Source: Rhizobium sp. Root1203 (GTDB lineage: Bacteria; Pseudomonadota; Alphaproteobacteria; Rhizobiales; Rhizobiaceae). From it: a DNA stretch of 64,000 nucleotides. The position numbers were made by a program, and so were the translations under genes. Shown one piece after another: positions 37,537 through 48,051 of the stretch; the stretch's first letter is position 1; each line of letters starts with the position of its first letter. The notes beneath the pieces are model-generated. The model saw only the letters and a list, made by a program, of their open reading frames with translations. It had not been told where the DNA came from and ran no database searches. The stretch is from contig NZ_LMCW01000012.1 of NCBI RefSeq assembly GCF_001424945.1, positions 926,414 through 990,413 on the forward strand, written 5' to 3'.

Positions 37537-38562
37537 TCATTCTCTCCCGGCAAATGTAGGTACGGCGCTTTCGCCCTCGACAGAGGCCATAAGTCGCCTT
37601 GGGTCCCGCGCGAGCCAGATGGTGACCGTAAGTCCCTGCCCGCCCTGATGACCCGGATGAAGATCGACGACCTGCTCGACATCGAGCCCGGCCTTGCGCA
37701 GCCAATCGGACATCGACTGGTGCGAGAAGCCGAGGCGTACGTGCGCGTGTTCGTCACGAAGGTATTCCAGCGCATGTGGCGCAAGATCGATGACGACCAG
37801 CCGCCCGCCCGGGCGCAGCATGCGCGCCGCCTCGCCGATCGCGATGTCCGGCTGATCGAAAAAATGAAGGACCTGGTGGATCGTCACCAGATCGAAATCC
37901 TGCGCCTCGAAAGGCAGGTTCAGGATGTCGGCGTGGCGGACCGAGGCCTTGGTGATGGCTGACTTGTCAAGATTTGCGCGTGCCACACTGAGCATGTCAC
38001 GGCTGGCATCGACGCCGATCGCGCGACGATAGAGGCCGGAGAGCAGTTCGAGGATGCGGCCGGTCCCCGTGCCAAGATCCAGCAGCGAATCGATCGGCTG
38101 ACTGCCGAGCAGTCGAATGACGGCCGCGTCGACTTCCTCGTCAGCGGCGTGCAGACGGCGAAGCTCGTCCCACTCGGCCGCATTGCGGCTGAAATAGTCC
38201 TGCGCGCGCTCGGCCCGCTGGCGCTTGACCGCGGAGAGACGCTCGCCGTCACGAAGAATGACGGGATCGTTCTCGGATGCGTGCGTCAATAGGCTTCTGA
38301 CGAAGGCCACCGCCTTGCCGTCCTGCCGCAGCCGGAAGTAGGCCCAGGCCCCTTCCTGATAGCGATCGATGAGGTCGGCCTCCCCGAGCAGTTTCAAATG
38401 CCGCGAGATGCGAGGCTGGGATTGTCCAAGAATTTCTGTAAGATCGGTGACGGTGACATCGCCCGCGGCAAGCAGCGCGAGCAGACGCAGGCGCGTTGGC
38501 TCTCCGGCCGCCCGCAGCACGTCCACCAACGCATCCAAACCAAGCCTGACGGGCTCACTCAT
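37537..38562 (-). CDS. ArsR-type regulator fused to a SAM-dependent methyltransferase domain
   Basis: Two-domain protein of 341 aa. Residues about 8-80 form an ArsR winged helix (RAAGEPTRLRLLALLAAGDV, recognition helix in SQPRISRHLKLLGEADLI). Residues about 115-310 form a class I methyltransferase with the SAM loop LLDLGTGTGRILELL (160-174), GVDASRDML and IHQVLHFFDQP. No metal-binding cysteines of metal-sensing ArsR proteins are seen. With metF one base downstream and a palindrome at its own promoter, it is likely a sensor of SAM or S-adenosylhomocysteine that controls methionine-cycle genes (inference; compare SahR). ATG 38562 is used because an ATG at 38580 lies inside the palindrome. Confidence 0.88.
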   Translation of the reverse strand: MSEPVRLGLDALVDVLRAAGEPTRLRLLALLAAGDVTVTDLTEILGQSQPRISRHLKLLGEADLIDRYQEGAWAYFRLRQDGKAVAFVRSLLTHASENDPVILRDGERLSAVKRQRAERAQDYFSRNAAEWDELRRLHAADEEVDAAVIRLLGSQPIDSLLDLGTGTGRILELLSGLYRRAIGVDASRDMLSVARANLDKSAITKASVRHADILNLPFEAQDFDLVTIHQVLHFFDQPDIAIGEAARMLRPGGRLVVIDLAPHALEYLRDEHAHVRLGFSHQSMSDWLRKAGLDVEQVVDLHPGHQGGQGLTVTIWLARDPRRLMASVEGESAVPTFAGRE

Positions 38563-38577
38563 ATCAGATCCAATCAA

Positions 38578-38599
38578 CATATAAAGATATCTTTATGTG
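38578..38599 (-). promoter_or_regulatory. Palindromic operator of the ArsR-methyltransferase/metF operon
   Basis: A perfect 14-bp palindrome TAAAGATATCTTTA (38582-38595) extends to CATA...TATG arms with one mismatch at 38580/38597. It ends 15 bases before the ATG at 38562. ArsR-family homodimers bind such A/T-rich palindromes, so this is the natural autoregulatory site. Binding is inferred. Confidence 0.7.
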
Positions 38600-38677
38600 A
38601 ACTGAGCTGCTCTTGCAAGCAACAATTCTATCCGATCACGAAATTCGCTGCGCAATTAGCGACATAGCGCCGCCATG

Positions 38678-38704
38678 AAAAAAGCCGCCGGGTCGCCCGG
38701 CGGC
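38678..38704 (-). terminator. Terminator of ettA
   Basis: GCCGCCGGG and CCCGGCGGC (38684-38692 and 38696-38704) form a perfect stem with a three-base loop. On the minus strand it is followed by six T (38683-38678). It lies 30 bases beyond the ettA stop. Confidence 0.93.
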
Positions 38705-38734
38705 TTCTACATGGTGCGTGCGAGGTGCTGTAAA

Positions 38735-40384
<1,650 letters not shown>

Positions 40385-40670
40385 TGATGAAATGCTCCGC
40401 GGGGGATTTTAGGTTTGCCGCTATGTAGGCGAATTGCCGCCCGGGAGCAACGCGCAGCGCCGAAAAACAAGACGGTTTCTGAAACCTTCGGCGGAATTCC
40501 AGCCCGAAGGCGCCGGCTGTTTCAGCTTTGCGCGGTCGAGGTGGAAAAGCCGGAGACCGGTTTGTCTTGACGATCGCTCCTCTCAAGACCGGCTCGCCCG
40601 TTGTCTCCGAGGTGCCACAGGGCGACGGCGCTATCGATCGGCTCGATGAGACAGGCATCGGGCCTCCCCA

Positions 40671-41405
40671 TCAAAATCCGGCCGCGTCGACGATCCCTTC
40701 GTTGCAGCCGAACGATGTCCGACCGGCGCCTTGTATGAGATCGCCAAGGCTGGCGACTTCGTCGGATGTCGCATCCTGCGAAAGCCCGATCGTCAGTTCG
40801 CTGATGACGCGGTTCTGGCCGGCGCGACGGCAGCTCATCTTCACGCGGTCCCCGGCGCCCGGGCCGAAGCTCTTGTCGAAGGCCGTCTTGATCTCTTGGG
40901 AGGTTAGCGTCTTGCCGATCCTGGACGCAAAGAGGTCGCGAACCGCAGAGCCGTTCAACTCCCCCACCAGCCGGACCGCGGTGGAGAAATAGTCGTCGGC
41001 AGTCATGGCAGTGCAGGTACCGTGCTTGAGCCATTCATGCCGCTCAAGGCCCGACTGCGTGCCTGGCATGGCCTTGTCGAGTGCGGCCTTCGACGCATCG
41101 GGGAGCGTCACGGCCGGCAATTCCTTCCAGCTTCCACTCTTGTCAGCCGCGCGCAGGTCTTCGGACACCCCACAATAGTTTTCTCGCATCGGCCACAGGC
41201 CGTGCAACGAAAAATTGGACGCGTCGAACCGGTCTTTCGTCTGGCTCGCGCACTCGGCCCTACGATGATTGGTCTCGCAAAATGCCGGCTGCCAGCTTGC
41301 CGCGAGGATAAAACGCGTCCGCCCGCCCTCTTCTTCCGCATAGGCAGAACAGGCGGTGGCCGCGACGAAGATACCTACGGCCAAACGCAAGAACAGATTT
41401 CTCAT
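40671..41405 (-). CDS. Secreted ribonuclease T2 family protein
   Basis: Periplasmic or extracellular RNase of 244 aa. The signal peptide (MRNLFLRLAVGIFVAATACS, cleavage near AYA-E) is followed by both active-site blocks: SLHGLWP with His68 and HEWLKHGTC with His123, Glu124 and His128. Several cysteines (Cys43, Cys52, Cys78, Cys131) can form the family's disulfides. It likely scavenges nucleotides or phosphate from RNA outside the cytoplasm. About 285 bases upstream of ettA hold no other gene. Confidence 0.93.
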   Translation of the reverse strand: MRNLFLRLAVGIFVAATACSAYAEEEGGRTRFILAASWQPAFCETNHRRAECASQTKDRFDASNFSLHGLWPMRENYCGVSEDLRAADKSGSWKELPAVTLPDASKAALDKAMPGTQSGLERHEWLKHGTCTAMTADDYFSTAVRLVGELNGSAVRDLFASRIGKTLTSQEIKTAFDKSFGPGAGDRVKMSCRRAGQNRVISELTIGLSQDATSDEVASLGDLIQGAGRTSFGCNEGIVDAAGF

Positions 41406-41572
41406 GTCAATTCACCCTATCGCTCGAAAAAAGAACAATTCATGAACAAATAAACACGCCAAACGTGTTTTCGCAAGCCGTAAAAACATGGCCGTGAAAT
41501 TCCCCCGGCACAACCGTCGTGGCTTGTTGCATTTGGCAGCTGTTCTGGTCTTTTCCGGTGATGGAGGAAACA

Positions 41573-42502
41573 ATGTTCGCAGAAACACAGCGCCTCGCGA
41601 CGCCGGGGGCTTCGCTTGCCTTTCACCATCAGCCGGCAGTCGGACATGCAAACGGGATCGTTCTCGTCTGCCACGGATTGGCCGAGCATTCGAAGCGCTA
41701 TGCAGCCTTCGCGCAAAGCATGGCTGCACGCGGCTATCACGCCTACGTCCACGACCATCGCGGCCACGGCGAGACAACGGCGCCGGACGCGCCGATCGGC
41801 CGATTTGCCCGCCGCGAAGGGAGCAAGCGCGTTGTCGATGACGTCGCAGCCTTTCGCGATCACCTCGTTGGACGCCATCCGGGCCTGCCGGTCGTGCTCT
41901 TCGGTCATTCGATGGGCGGCCTGATCGCACTCAATGCGGCCGTCAGCTACCCCGACAAATTCGATGCTGTCGCCGTCTGGAACGCCAACTTCAACCCCGG
42001 CATCGCCGGCCGGGCCGCGCAGGCGATCCTCATTGCGGAGCGCGCGTTGAAAGGCTCCGACGTGCCAAGCGCGATACTGCCGAAGCTCACCTTCGGCACC
42101 TGGGCCAAGTCGATCGGCGGCAGGCGTACGGACTTCGACTGGCTCTCCCGTGATCCCGCTCAAGTGGACAAATACATTGCCGATCCGCTATGCGGTTTCG
42201 ACGCGTCCGTATCTCTGTGGCTCGACCTGTTCGAACTGACCTTCCGCGCGCCGCAGAAGCAGCATTTGGCGAGGCTGCCTGCGCGGATGCCGATCCACCT
42301 GGTCGGCGGTGGCAAGGACCCCGCAACGAACGAAGGAAAAGCGGTCGTATGGCTTTCAAACCATTTGAAAGCCGCTGGTTTCTCTCGTATCACCACCCAG
42401 ATATATCAGGACATGCGCCACGAGACTTTGAATGAAGTCGGCGCCGAGGTCGCCATTTCATCATTCGCCGATTGGTGTGACGAAGCGCTCGCAAAGTCCT
42501 GA
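41573..42502 (+). CDS. Alpha/beta hydrolase, monoacylglycerol-lipase-like
   Basis: Serine hydrolase of 309 aa, no signal peptide. LVCHGLAEHSKRYAAFA and YVHDHRGHGET are the typical lysophospholipase/MGL stretches, the nucleophile is Ser113 in GHSMGG, and the other triad members are probably the Asp in GGGKDPAT and the His in DMRHETLNE. The start at 41573 has GGAGGAAACA upstream. Fifteen bases separate it from the following transporter, so they are likely co-transcribed. The acyl substrate is unknown. Confidence 0.88.
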   Translation: MFAETQRLATPGASLAFHHQPAVGHANGIVLVCHGLAEHSKRYAAFAQSMAARGYHAYVHDHRGHGETTAPDAPIGRFARREGSKRVVDDVAAFRDHLVGRHPGLPVVLFGHSMGGLIALNAAVSYPDKFDAVAVWNANFNPGIAGRAAQAILIAERALKGSDVPSAILPKLTFGTWAKSIGGRRTDFDWLSRDPAQVDKYIADPLCGFDASVSLWLDLFELTFRAPQKQHLARLPARMPIHLVGGGKDPATNEGKAVVWLSNHLKAAGFSRITTQIYQDMRHETLNEVGAEVAISSFADWCDEALAKS

Positions 42503-42516
42503 AAGAAGGACCGGCA

Positions 42517-43476
42517 ATGCGAAACAGCAATTCCACACTCCCCGCATCGGCCTCCTCGGAGGTGATGATGGGACTTATGCTGATGTCCATCTCGGTTCTC
42601 GTCTCACCGATCATCGACATCTTCTCGAAGCTCGCCATCACCACCATCCCGTCCGCGGAGATTACCGCGGCGCGGTTTGCGGTGCAGGCTCTTTGCATGC
42701 TGCCCATCGTGCTGTGGCGAAAGAACCTCGCCGACACGACGTGGAAACAGAGCTTCTTTCACGCGATCCGCGGCGCCATCATCACCGTCTCGATGATTTC
42801 CTTCGTTACGACGCTGAAATATATGGCGGTCGCCGATGCCATTGCGATTTTCTTCGTCGAGCCGATCATCCTCACCATCCTCAGCAGCATCTTTCTCAAG
42901 GAGGCGATAGGCTGGCGACGCTATACGGCATGCGGCGTGGGCTTTTTCGGCGCGATCCTCATAATCCAACCAAGCTTCGAAGAGGTCGGCTACGTCGCCC
43001 TTCTGCCTGTCGTGAGTGCGGTCTGCATTGCAATCTCGGCGATGATGAACCGCGCCCTCGCCCAGCGCGAGGACCCCTGGGTGATGCAGTTTCACATGGG
43101 ATTGTGGGGTCTCCTCATCTGCGTCGTTCTCCTGTATTTCGGCCACGGGACGGGCTCCGAAATCTTCGATCCTGTCATGCCTGATGGCCGCGCCTTGCTC
43201 TATCTGATCGGCGTCGGCGTCACCGCGGCGATTGCAGGCATCCTCGGCGTCTATGCCTACCGGTCGGCACCTGCCTCGACACTGGCTCCGCTGCAATATT
43301 TCGAGATCGTTTCGGCGACAATCTTCGCCTGGTTGGTGTTCGGCGACTTTCCGGATGCAGTCAAATGGATCGGCATCCTCATCATCATGGGATCCGGCTT
43401 TTACATCATCTGGCGCGAGCGCCGCTTTGCATCGAAACCCGTATCCGATACATCTCAATCGACACGGGCACCCTGA
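42517..43476 (+). CDS. EamA/DMT-family transporter (second copy in window)
   Basis: Ten-helix transporter of 319 aa in two repeats, with the EamA features LKYMAVADAIAIFFVEPIIL and LAPLQYFEIVSATIFAWLVF. GAAAG-type ribosome site precedes the ATG. It is the second gene of a run (hydrolase, transporter, CoA-transferase, ThDP enzyme) with gaps of only 15 and 18 bases and a 4-nt overlap, so it may move the substrate or product of those enzymes. This is inferred from position only. Confidence 0.87.
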   Translation: MRNSNSTLPASASSEVMMGLMLMSISVLVSPIIDIFSKLAITTIPSAEITAARFAVQALCMLPIVLWRKNLADTTWKQSFFHAIRGAIITVSMISFVTTLKYMAVADAIAIFFVEPIILTILSSIFLKEAIGWRRYTACGVGFFGAILIIQPSFEEVGYVALLPVVSAVCIAISAMMNRALAQREDPWVMQFHMGLWGLLICVVLLYFGHGTGSEIFDPVMPDGRALLYLIGVGVTAAIAGILGVYAYRSAPASTLAPLQYFEIVSATIFAWLVFGDFPDAVKWIGILIIMGSGFYIIWRERRFASKPVSDTSQSTRAP

Positions 43477-43494
43477 TCTGATCGCGGGAGGAAT

Positions 43495-44697
43495 ATGACG
43501 GATACCCAGCTCAAGAAGCCGCCGCTTCGCGGCATCCGCGTCATTGAACTCGCCCGCGTGCTTGCCGGCCCATGGGCGGGCCAGATGCTGGCCGATCTCG
43601 GCGCCGATGTGATCAAGGTCGAGAATCCCGACGGCGGCGACGATACCCGCCAATGGGGGCCGCCCTTCGTTGAGAGTGCGGACGGTGGGAACCTTTCCGC
43701 CGCCTACTATCACTCCACCAATCGCGGCAAGCGATCCGTCACCGCAGACTTGAAGAGCGATGAAGGGCGGGCGCTGGTGCGCCGCCTCGTTGCGACCGCC
43801 GATGTCGTCATCGAGAACTTCAAGGTAGGCGGGCTGGTGAAATACGGCCTCGACTACGAGAGCCTGAAGAAAATCAATCCCAAGCTCATCTATTGCTCGA
43901 TCACCGGCTTTGGCCAGACAGGCCCATATGCAGGGTTGGCCGGCTATGACTATATCGTTCAGGGCATGTCCGGCTTCATGTCGATCACCGGCGAGCCGGA
44001 AGGACAGCCGATGAAGGCGGGGGTGGCCATTGCCGATATCTTCACCGGCATCTACGCGGTTTCGGCGATCGAGGCCGCACTTATCCATGCGCTGAAAACC
44101 GGCGAGGGCCAATTGGTCGATATGGCGTTGCTCGATGTGCAATCGGCCGTGCTCGCCAACCAGAATATGAACTACCTGATCTCCGGCCGTCCACCGACAA
44201 GGCTCGGCAACGCCCACCCGAATATCTCGCCCTACGAGGTCGTGCCGACGGCCGACGGCTATCTCATTCTCGCGATCGGCAACGACGGCCAGTTCGGCCG
44301 GCTGTGCTCCATCCTCGGTCTGGAAACCGCCGCCGACGACGAGCGTTTCTCGACCAACAGGGCACGTGTCGCCAACCGCGATGAGGTCCGCCGGCTGGTG
44401 TCGACCGAAACCCTGAAGCGGCAGAAAGCCGACCTTCTGCGATCCTGCGAGGAAAACGCGGTTCCGGCAGGCGCGATCAACACCATCGAGGAAATGTTTG
44501 CCGACCCGCAAATCGAAGCGCGCGGCCTGCGCATCGACCTTAGGGATTCGGCAGGCACCGTCATTCCCGGCGTGAGGACGCCGGTCGTGCTTTCGCAGAC
44601 GCCCTTGCGCTACGAAAGGCCGAGCCCGAGGCTGGGAGAGCATCAGGAGGAAGTTCTGGCGGAACTCGCCGAACTGGAGGGAAAGAGATCACCATGA
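43495..44697 (+). CDS. Class III CoA-transferase (CaiB/BaiF family)
   Basis: Transfers CoA between carboxylic acids through an aspartyl-CoA anhydride. 400 aa. The N-terminal signature RVIELARVLAGPWAGQMLADLGADVIKVE (split here only for reading) is typical, and the catalytic aspartate is Asp181 in AGVAIADIFTG. The family includes formyl-CoA, succinyl-CoA:mesaconate and carnitine CoA-transferases, which cannot be separated by eye. The stop overlaps the start of the ThDP enzyme by 4 nt, an arrangement that recalls the formyl-CoA transferase/oxalyl-CoA decarboxylase pairing, though the partner here is not a clear oxalyl-CoA decarboxylase. Confidence 0.88.
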   Translation: MTDTQLKKPPLRGIRVIELARVLAGPWAGQMLADLGADVIKVENPDGGDDTRQWGPPFVESADGGNLSAAYYHSTNRGKRSVTADLKSDEGRALVRRLVATADVVIENFKVGGLVKYGLDYESLKKINPKLIYCSITGFGQTGPYAGLAGYDYIVQGMSGFMSITGEPEGQPMKAGVAIADIFTGIYAVSAIEAALIHALKTGEGQLVDMALLDVQSAVLANQNMNYLISGRPPTRLGNAHPNISPYEVVPTADGYLILAIGNDGQFGRLCSILGLETAADDERFSTNRARVANRDEVRRLVSTETLKRQKADLLRSCEENAVPAGAINTIEEMFADPQIEARGLRIDLRDSAGTVIPGVRTPVVLSQTPLRYERPSPRLGEHQEEVLAELAELEGKRSP

Positions 44698-46352
44698 AGA
44701 AAACCGGCGGGGAACTGATCGTCGAGGCATTGAAAGCGAACGGAGTGAAACGCCTCTCCTGCGTGCCTGGCGAGAGTTTCCTCGCCGTTCTCGACGCGCT
44801 TTATGACAGCGACATCGACGTGGTTGTCTGCCGGCAGGAAGGTGGCGCTGCGATGATGGCCGATGCCTGGGGGCGGCTTACCGGAGAGCCTGGGATCTGC
44901 ATGGTGACCCGTGGCCCGGGCGCGACGAACGCCTCGGCCGGACTTCACATCGCTCGGCAGGATTCCATCCCGATGATCCTCTTCATCGGCCAGGTGCAGC
45001 GCGACGCCCGCGAACGCGAAGCGTTTCAGGAGGTGGAATTCCGCCGCGCCCTCACTGAATACGCCAAATGGGTCGGCGAGATCGACGATGCCGCGCGCAT
45101 TCCGGAGTTCGTGACCCGCGCCTTTGCGATCGCAACGTCCGGCCGTCCCGGCCCAGTAGTCTTGTCACTGCCCGAAGACATGCTGCGCGATCAAGTCGAA
45201 GCGCCCCGCGCCAAGCGCTATGCGCGGGTCGAGGCCCATCCGGGAAGTGGCCAGATCGATGACCTCTACCTCCGCCTTTTGAAAGCCGAACGGCCGATGG
45301 TAATCATCGGCGGCACCCGCTGGGACGCGGATGCGGTCGCCGATTTCCAGATTTTCGCCGAACGTTTCAAGCTGCCGGTGGGCTGTTCCTTCCGCCGCCA
45401 GATGCTGTTCGATCATCTGCACCCGAGCTACGCCGGCGACGTCGGAATAGGAATCAATCCGGCGCTCGCCAGGGAGATCAAGGAGAGCGACCTGTTGATC
45501 CTGCTTGGCAGTCGAATGTCTGAAATGCCCTCCTCCGGCTACACGCTGATCGACGTTCCATACCCGCAGCAATCGCTCGTCCATATCTATCCGGATCCAT
45601 CCGAGCTTGGCCGCATATACCGGCCGGATCTCGCGATCTCGGCAAGCCCCGAAGATTTCGTCGCCGCGCTGGCCGATCTCGAAGCGCCGGCCGAACCGCT
45701 CTGGGCGGAACGCACCGAACGCATGCATCAGGCTTATCTGTCCTGGTCGAAACCGCCGCAGACAGGCCCCGGCGATGTTCACATGGGACCCATCATGGAA
45801 TGGATCGAGGCCAATACGCGCGCCGACACGATCTTCACCAACGGTGCAGGCAACTATGCGACCTGGCTGCACCGCTTCCACCGATTCCGGCAATTCAACA
45901 CACAGGCTGCACCGACATCCGGGTCCATGGGGTATGGCCTGCCCGCCGCGGTCGCGGCCAAGCGACTGTTTCCAGACCGCGAAGTGATCTGCTTTGCCGG
46001 CGACGGCTGTTTCCTTATGCACGGCCAGGAATTTGCAACCGCCGTCCGCTACCGCCTGCCGATCATCGCCATCGTCATAAATAACGGCATCTACGGCACC
46101 ATCCGCATGCATCAGGAGCGCGAATATCCCGGCCGCGTCAGCGGCACGGATCTGACGAACCCCGATTTTGCGGCCCTCGCCCGAGCCTATGGCGGGCACG
46201 GAGAGACGGTGGAGAAAACCGAGGATTTCGCCCCCGCTTTCGAACGGGCACGCGCCGCCGGCAAACCTTCGATCATCGAGATCAAACTCGATCCCGAAGC
46301 GATCACCCCCACCCGCACGCTGTCGGAAATCGCCCAAACAAAAAGCCGGTGA
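44694..46352 (+). CDS. Thiamine-diphosphate-dependent enzyme, acetolactate-synthase-like
   Basis: Three-domain ThDP enzyme of 552 aa. The activating glutamate is Glu49 in CRQEGGAAMMADAWG. The N-terminal domain continues with RGPGATNASAGLH and AFQEVEF, both acetolactate-synthase-like. The ThDP/Mg motif runs from GDG (436-438) to NN (463-464). No regulatory subunit is adjacent, and the genuine branched-chain synthase is usually paired with one, so this is probably a decarboxylase or carboligase of unknown substrate. Its coupling to a CoA-transferase suggests a 2-oxo-acid or acyl-CoA substrate. The terminator stem overlaps the last codons. Confidence 0.85.
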   Translation: MKKTGGELIVEALKANGVKRLSCVPGESFLAVLDALYDSDIDVVVCRQEGGAAMMADAWGRLTGEPGICMVTRGPGATNASAGLHIARQDSIPMILFIGQVQRDAREREAFQEVEFRRALTEYAKWVGEIDDAARIPEFVTRAFAIATSGRPGPVVLSLPEDMLRDQVEAPRAKRYARVEAHPGSGQIDDLYLRLLKAERPMVIIGGTRWDADAVADFQIFAERFKLPVGCSFRRQMLFDHLHPSYAGDVGIGINPALAREIKESDLLILLGSRMSEMPSSGYTLIDVPYPQQSLVHIYPDPSELGRIYRPDLAISASPEDFVAALADLEAPAEPLWAERTERMHQAYLSWSKPPQTGPGDVHMGPIMEWIEANTRADTIFTNGAGNYATWLHRFHRFRQFNTQAAPTSGSMGYGLPAAVAAKRLFPDREVICFAGDGCFLMHGQEFATAVRYRLPIIAIVINNGIYGTIRMHQEREYPGRVSGTDLTNPDFAALARAYGGHGETVEKTEDFAPAFERARAAGKPSIIEIKLDPEAITPTRTLSEIAQTKSR

Positions 46353-46369
46353 GCGAACCCACCGGCTTT
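46342..46369. terminator. Bidirectional terminator between the ThDP enzyme and ridA
   Basis: AAAGCCGGTG (46342-46351) pairs with CACCGGCTTT (46360-46369). The left arm includes the final codons and stop of the ThDP gene. On the minus strand the stem is followed by a T-rich run, ending ridA. Confidence 0.85.
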
Positions 46370-46391
46370 CACAACAGAGATGGCGACGCGT

Positions 46392-46733
46392 TTAGATCGC
46401 GGCCGTCACGATGAACTCGACCTTGTACTTCGGCGCCGCAAGCTTTGCTTCGCTGGTCGCGCGAGCCGGCGTGTTTGCCGGATCGACCCAGGCTTCCCAG
46501 GCAGCATTCATTTCCGCGAAGTATGCGATGTCGGAGAGATAGATAATCGTCTGCAGAACCTTCGACTTGCTCGAACCCGCCGCAGCAAGCAGGCGATCGA
46601 CTTCGCCCAGCGCCGACTTGCACTGCTCGGTTACGCTTTCGCCTTCGCCGACCTGGCCCGCGAGATAAACGGTGTTGCCGTGGATGACCGCGCCGCTCAT
46701 GCGGGCGCCGACGTCGATGCGCTTGATGCTCAT
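46392..46733 (-). CDS. RidA-family reactive imine/enamine deaminase
   Basis: Trimeric YjgF/UK114 protein of 113 aa that hydrolyses reactive enamines or imines released by PLP and flavin enzymes. The catalytic arginine is Arg91 in NTPARATSEAKLA. VYLAGQVGEG and the C-terminal KVEFIVTAAI are typical. The start at 46733 has CAGGAGAAC just upstream. The arginine makes it an active-type RidA rather than an inactive paralog, though subgroup is not assigned. It is convergent with the ThDP enzyme. Confidence 0.9.
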   Translation of the reverse strand: MSIKRIDVGARMSGAVIHGNTVYLAGQVGEGESVTEQCKSALGEVDRLLAAAGSSKSKVLQTIIYLSDIAYFAEMNAAWEAWVDPANTPARATSEAKLAAPKYKVEFIVTAAI

Positions 46734-46803
46734 GATGTTCTCCTGGTTATGAAATGAAAGACGCCGCTCAACGGGCGGCGTCAACGATACTCCACGGCCG
46801 AGA

Positions 46804-47142
46804 CTAGGCGCGGATATGCTGTGTTTTCTGATAGATCGCCGTCGAGCGGGCACCGGAACGGCAATAGCCGAGCATCGGGCGCGGGAATTCGTCGAGCGCA
46901 TCGACCATGCCGACGACCGCCTCTTCCGTCACGCCCATCGGGCCGACCGGAACGTGGGCGATATCGAGACCCAGCTCTTTTGCCCGCGCTTCGATGGCGG
47001 CAAACGGCGTCTGGTCCATGCTTTCCTGGTCTGGACGATGGCAGACGATGGACTTGAAGCCCATGGCCTTGATCTCGTCGAGTTCCTCGACCGTGATCTG
47101 GCCGGAAACCGAATATTCGTCATCGATCTGGCGAATGTCCAT
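46804..47142 (-). CDS. DUF442 / beta-lactamase-hydrolase-like phosphatase-fold protein
   Basis: Small protein of 112 aa, TIGR01244-like. It begins MDIRQIDDEYSVSGQIT and has the PTP/rhodanese-like loop CRSGARS near the C-terminus, with CHRPDQE in the middle. The cysteine-arginine loop resembles both the CRxGx[RT] loop of sulfurtransferases and the phosphate loop of cysteine phosphatases, so either activity is possible. In other alphaproteobacteria the domain is found with sulfide-detoxification genes, but none is adjacent here. It precedes ridA by 70 bases on the same strand. Confidence 0.8.
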   Translation of the reverse strand: MDIRQIDDEYSVSGQITVEELDEIKAMGFKSIVCHRPDQESMDQTPFAAIEARAKELGLDIAHVPVGPMGVTEEAVVGMVDALDEFPRPMLGYCRSGARSTAIYQKTQHIRA

Positions 47143-47211
47143 CGCTAATCCTCCTGAAACCGTGGGCTGAATGACTACGCCGCCGGATGACCAGCGTCAA
47201 CCGCGGATCAC

Positions 47212-48051
47212 TCAAACGAAGGCAAAGCTGAGGCCGTAATCGCGGCTTTCGCCGGGCTCCAGCAAGACGAATTCCCCCGCGGCCTCGAGCTCGGATCGCG
47301 AGACCCACCGATGCGATACCGGCTCGATGCCGAGCACGTCGGCAGGCGCCTTCTGGTTTCGCCAGACTTGCAGGTGCGGCAAGGTCTCAGCCTTTACACG
47401 CACCCTCAGCGTCTTGCCGCCAATGGCAGCGATCGGCCCTAGACGGACTTCGGCAAGGCCATCCTCCGTTGCCGGCGCCTTGACGCAGAAGATGTCCCCA
47501 AGCTCGTCTCCGAACCGCCAGGGGAAGCCACCGCCTTCGAGCATCTTGCCCTCCAGCCGCGTCGCGGCGTCGAACCATTTGCCGCCGACGTTCATATGGT
47601 ACATGAGGAATGTCGGCACCGTCCGGTCGCTGGTATTTACGACCCGGTCGTTGAGATGCGTCTCGCCGGTCTTGCCGTCAATGAACCAATGCCGTTCGAT
47701 TCGGGCCGGCAATCCCTCCATCGTGGTCAGCTCAATGTCCGCGCGGCACTCCGCGTTGCCGTTTTCAAATTTGGTCCAGAGGACCTTTGGGGCATGCCCA
47801 GCGGCGGAGCCGTGCAGAGGGAAGACCTTGCCATCGCTGCGGCCTGGGATGAGGACACGGTGGCGGATGTGATCGGGTCCGCAGGTAAAGAGAAACCCTT
47901 GGACCGAATGTGAAATGCGAGCGTCGCCGTCATCCGGAACCGCCGTCTTCGGTGCAATATCGACACCTTCGACAAGGCATCCGCCAATGTCCATCACTGA
48001 GGTTTCGTCCAGCATCAGACGCGGCCCACTGGCAGCGGCAAACTCAATCAT
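47212..48051 (-). CDS. Aldose-epimerase-superfamily protein (DUF4432-like)
   Basis: Galactose-mutarotase-fold protein of 279 aa. GFLFTCGPDHIR, FPLHGSAAGHAP, FLMYHMNVGGKWF and the C-terminal EFVLLEPGESRDYGLSF are characteristic of this group of epimerase-like proteins. The sugar substrate is not known. ATG 48051 is preferred to 48102 because GGGGAGA lies just upstream. It stands first in a minus-strand row with the DUF442 protein and ridA. Confidence 0.78.
   Translation of the reverse strand: MIEFAAASGPRLMLDETSVMDIGGCLVEGVDIAPKTAVPDDGDARISHSVQGFLFTCGPDHIRHRVLIPGRSDGKVFPLHGSAAGHAPKVLWTKFENGNAECRADIELTTMEGLPARIERHWFIDGKTGETHLNDRVVNTSDRTVPTFLMYHMNVGGKWFDAATRLEGKMLEGGGFPWRFGDELGDIFCVKAPATEDGLAEVRLGPIAAIGGKTLRVRVKAETLPHLQVWRNQKAPADVLGIEPVSHRWVSRSELEAAGEFVLLEPGESRDYGLSFAFV

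Noticed and set aside
42604..44643. Minus-strand frame of 679 codons opposite the transporter and CoA-transferase
   Set aside because: Antisense shadow; composition is not protein-like and both plus-strand genes have intact catalytic or membrane motifs.
43495..46352. Oxalate degradation pair (formyl-CoA transferase and oxalyl-CoA decarboxylase)
   Set aside because: Gene order fits, but the ThDP enzyme has acetolactate-synthase-type segments and does not read like the oxalyl-CoA decarboxylases I know. Left as unknown substrate.
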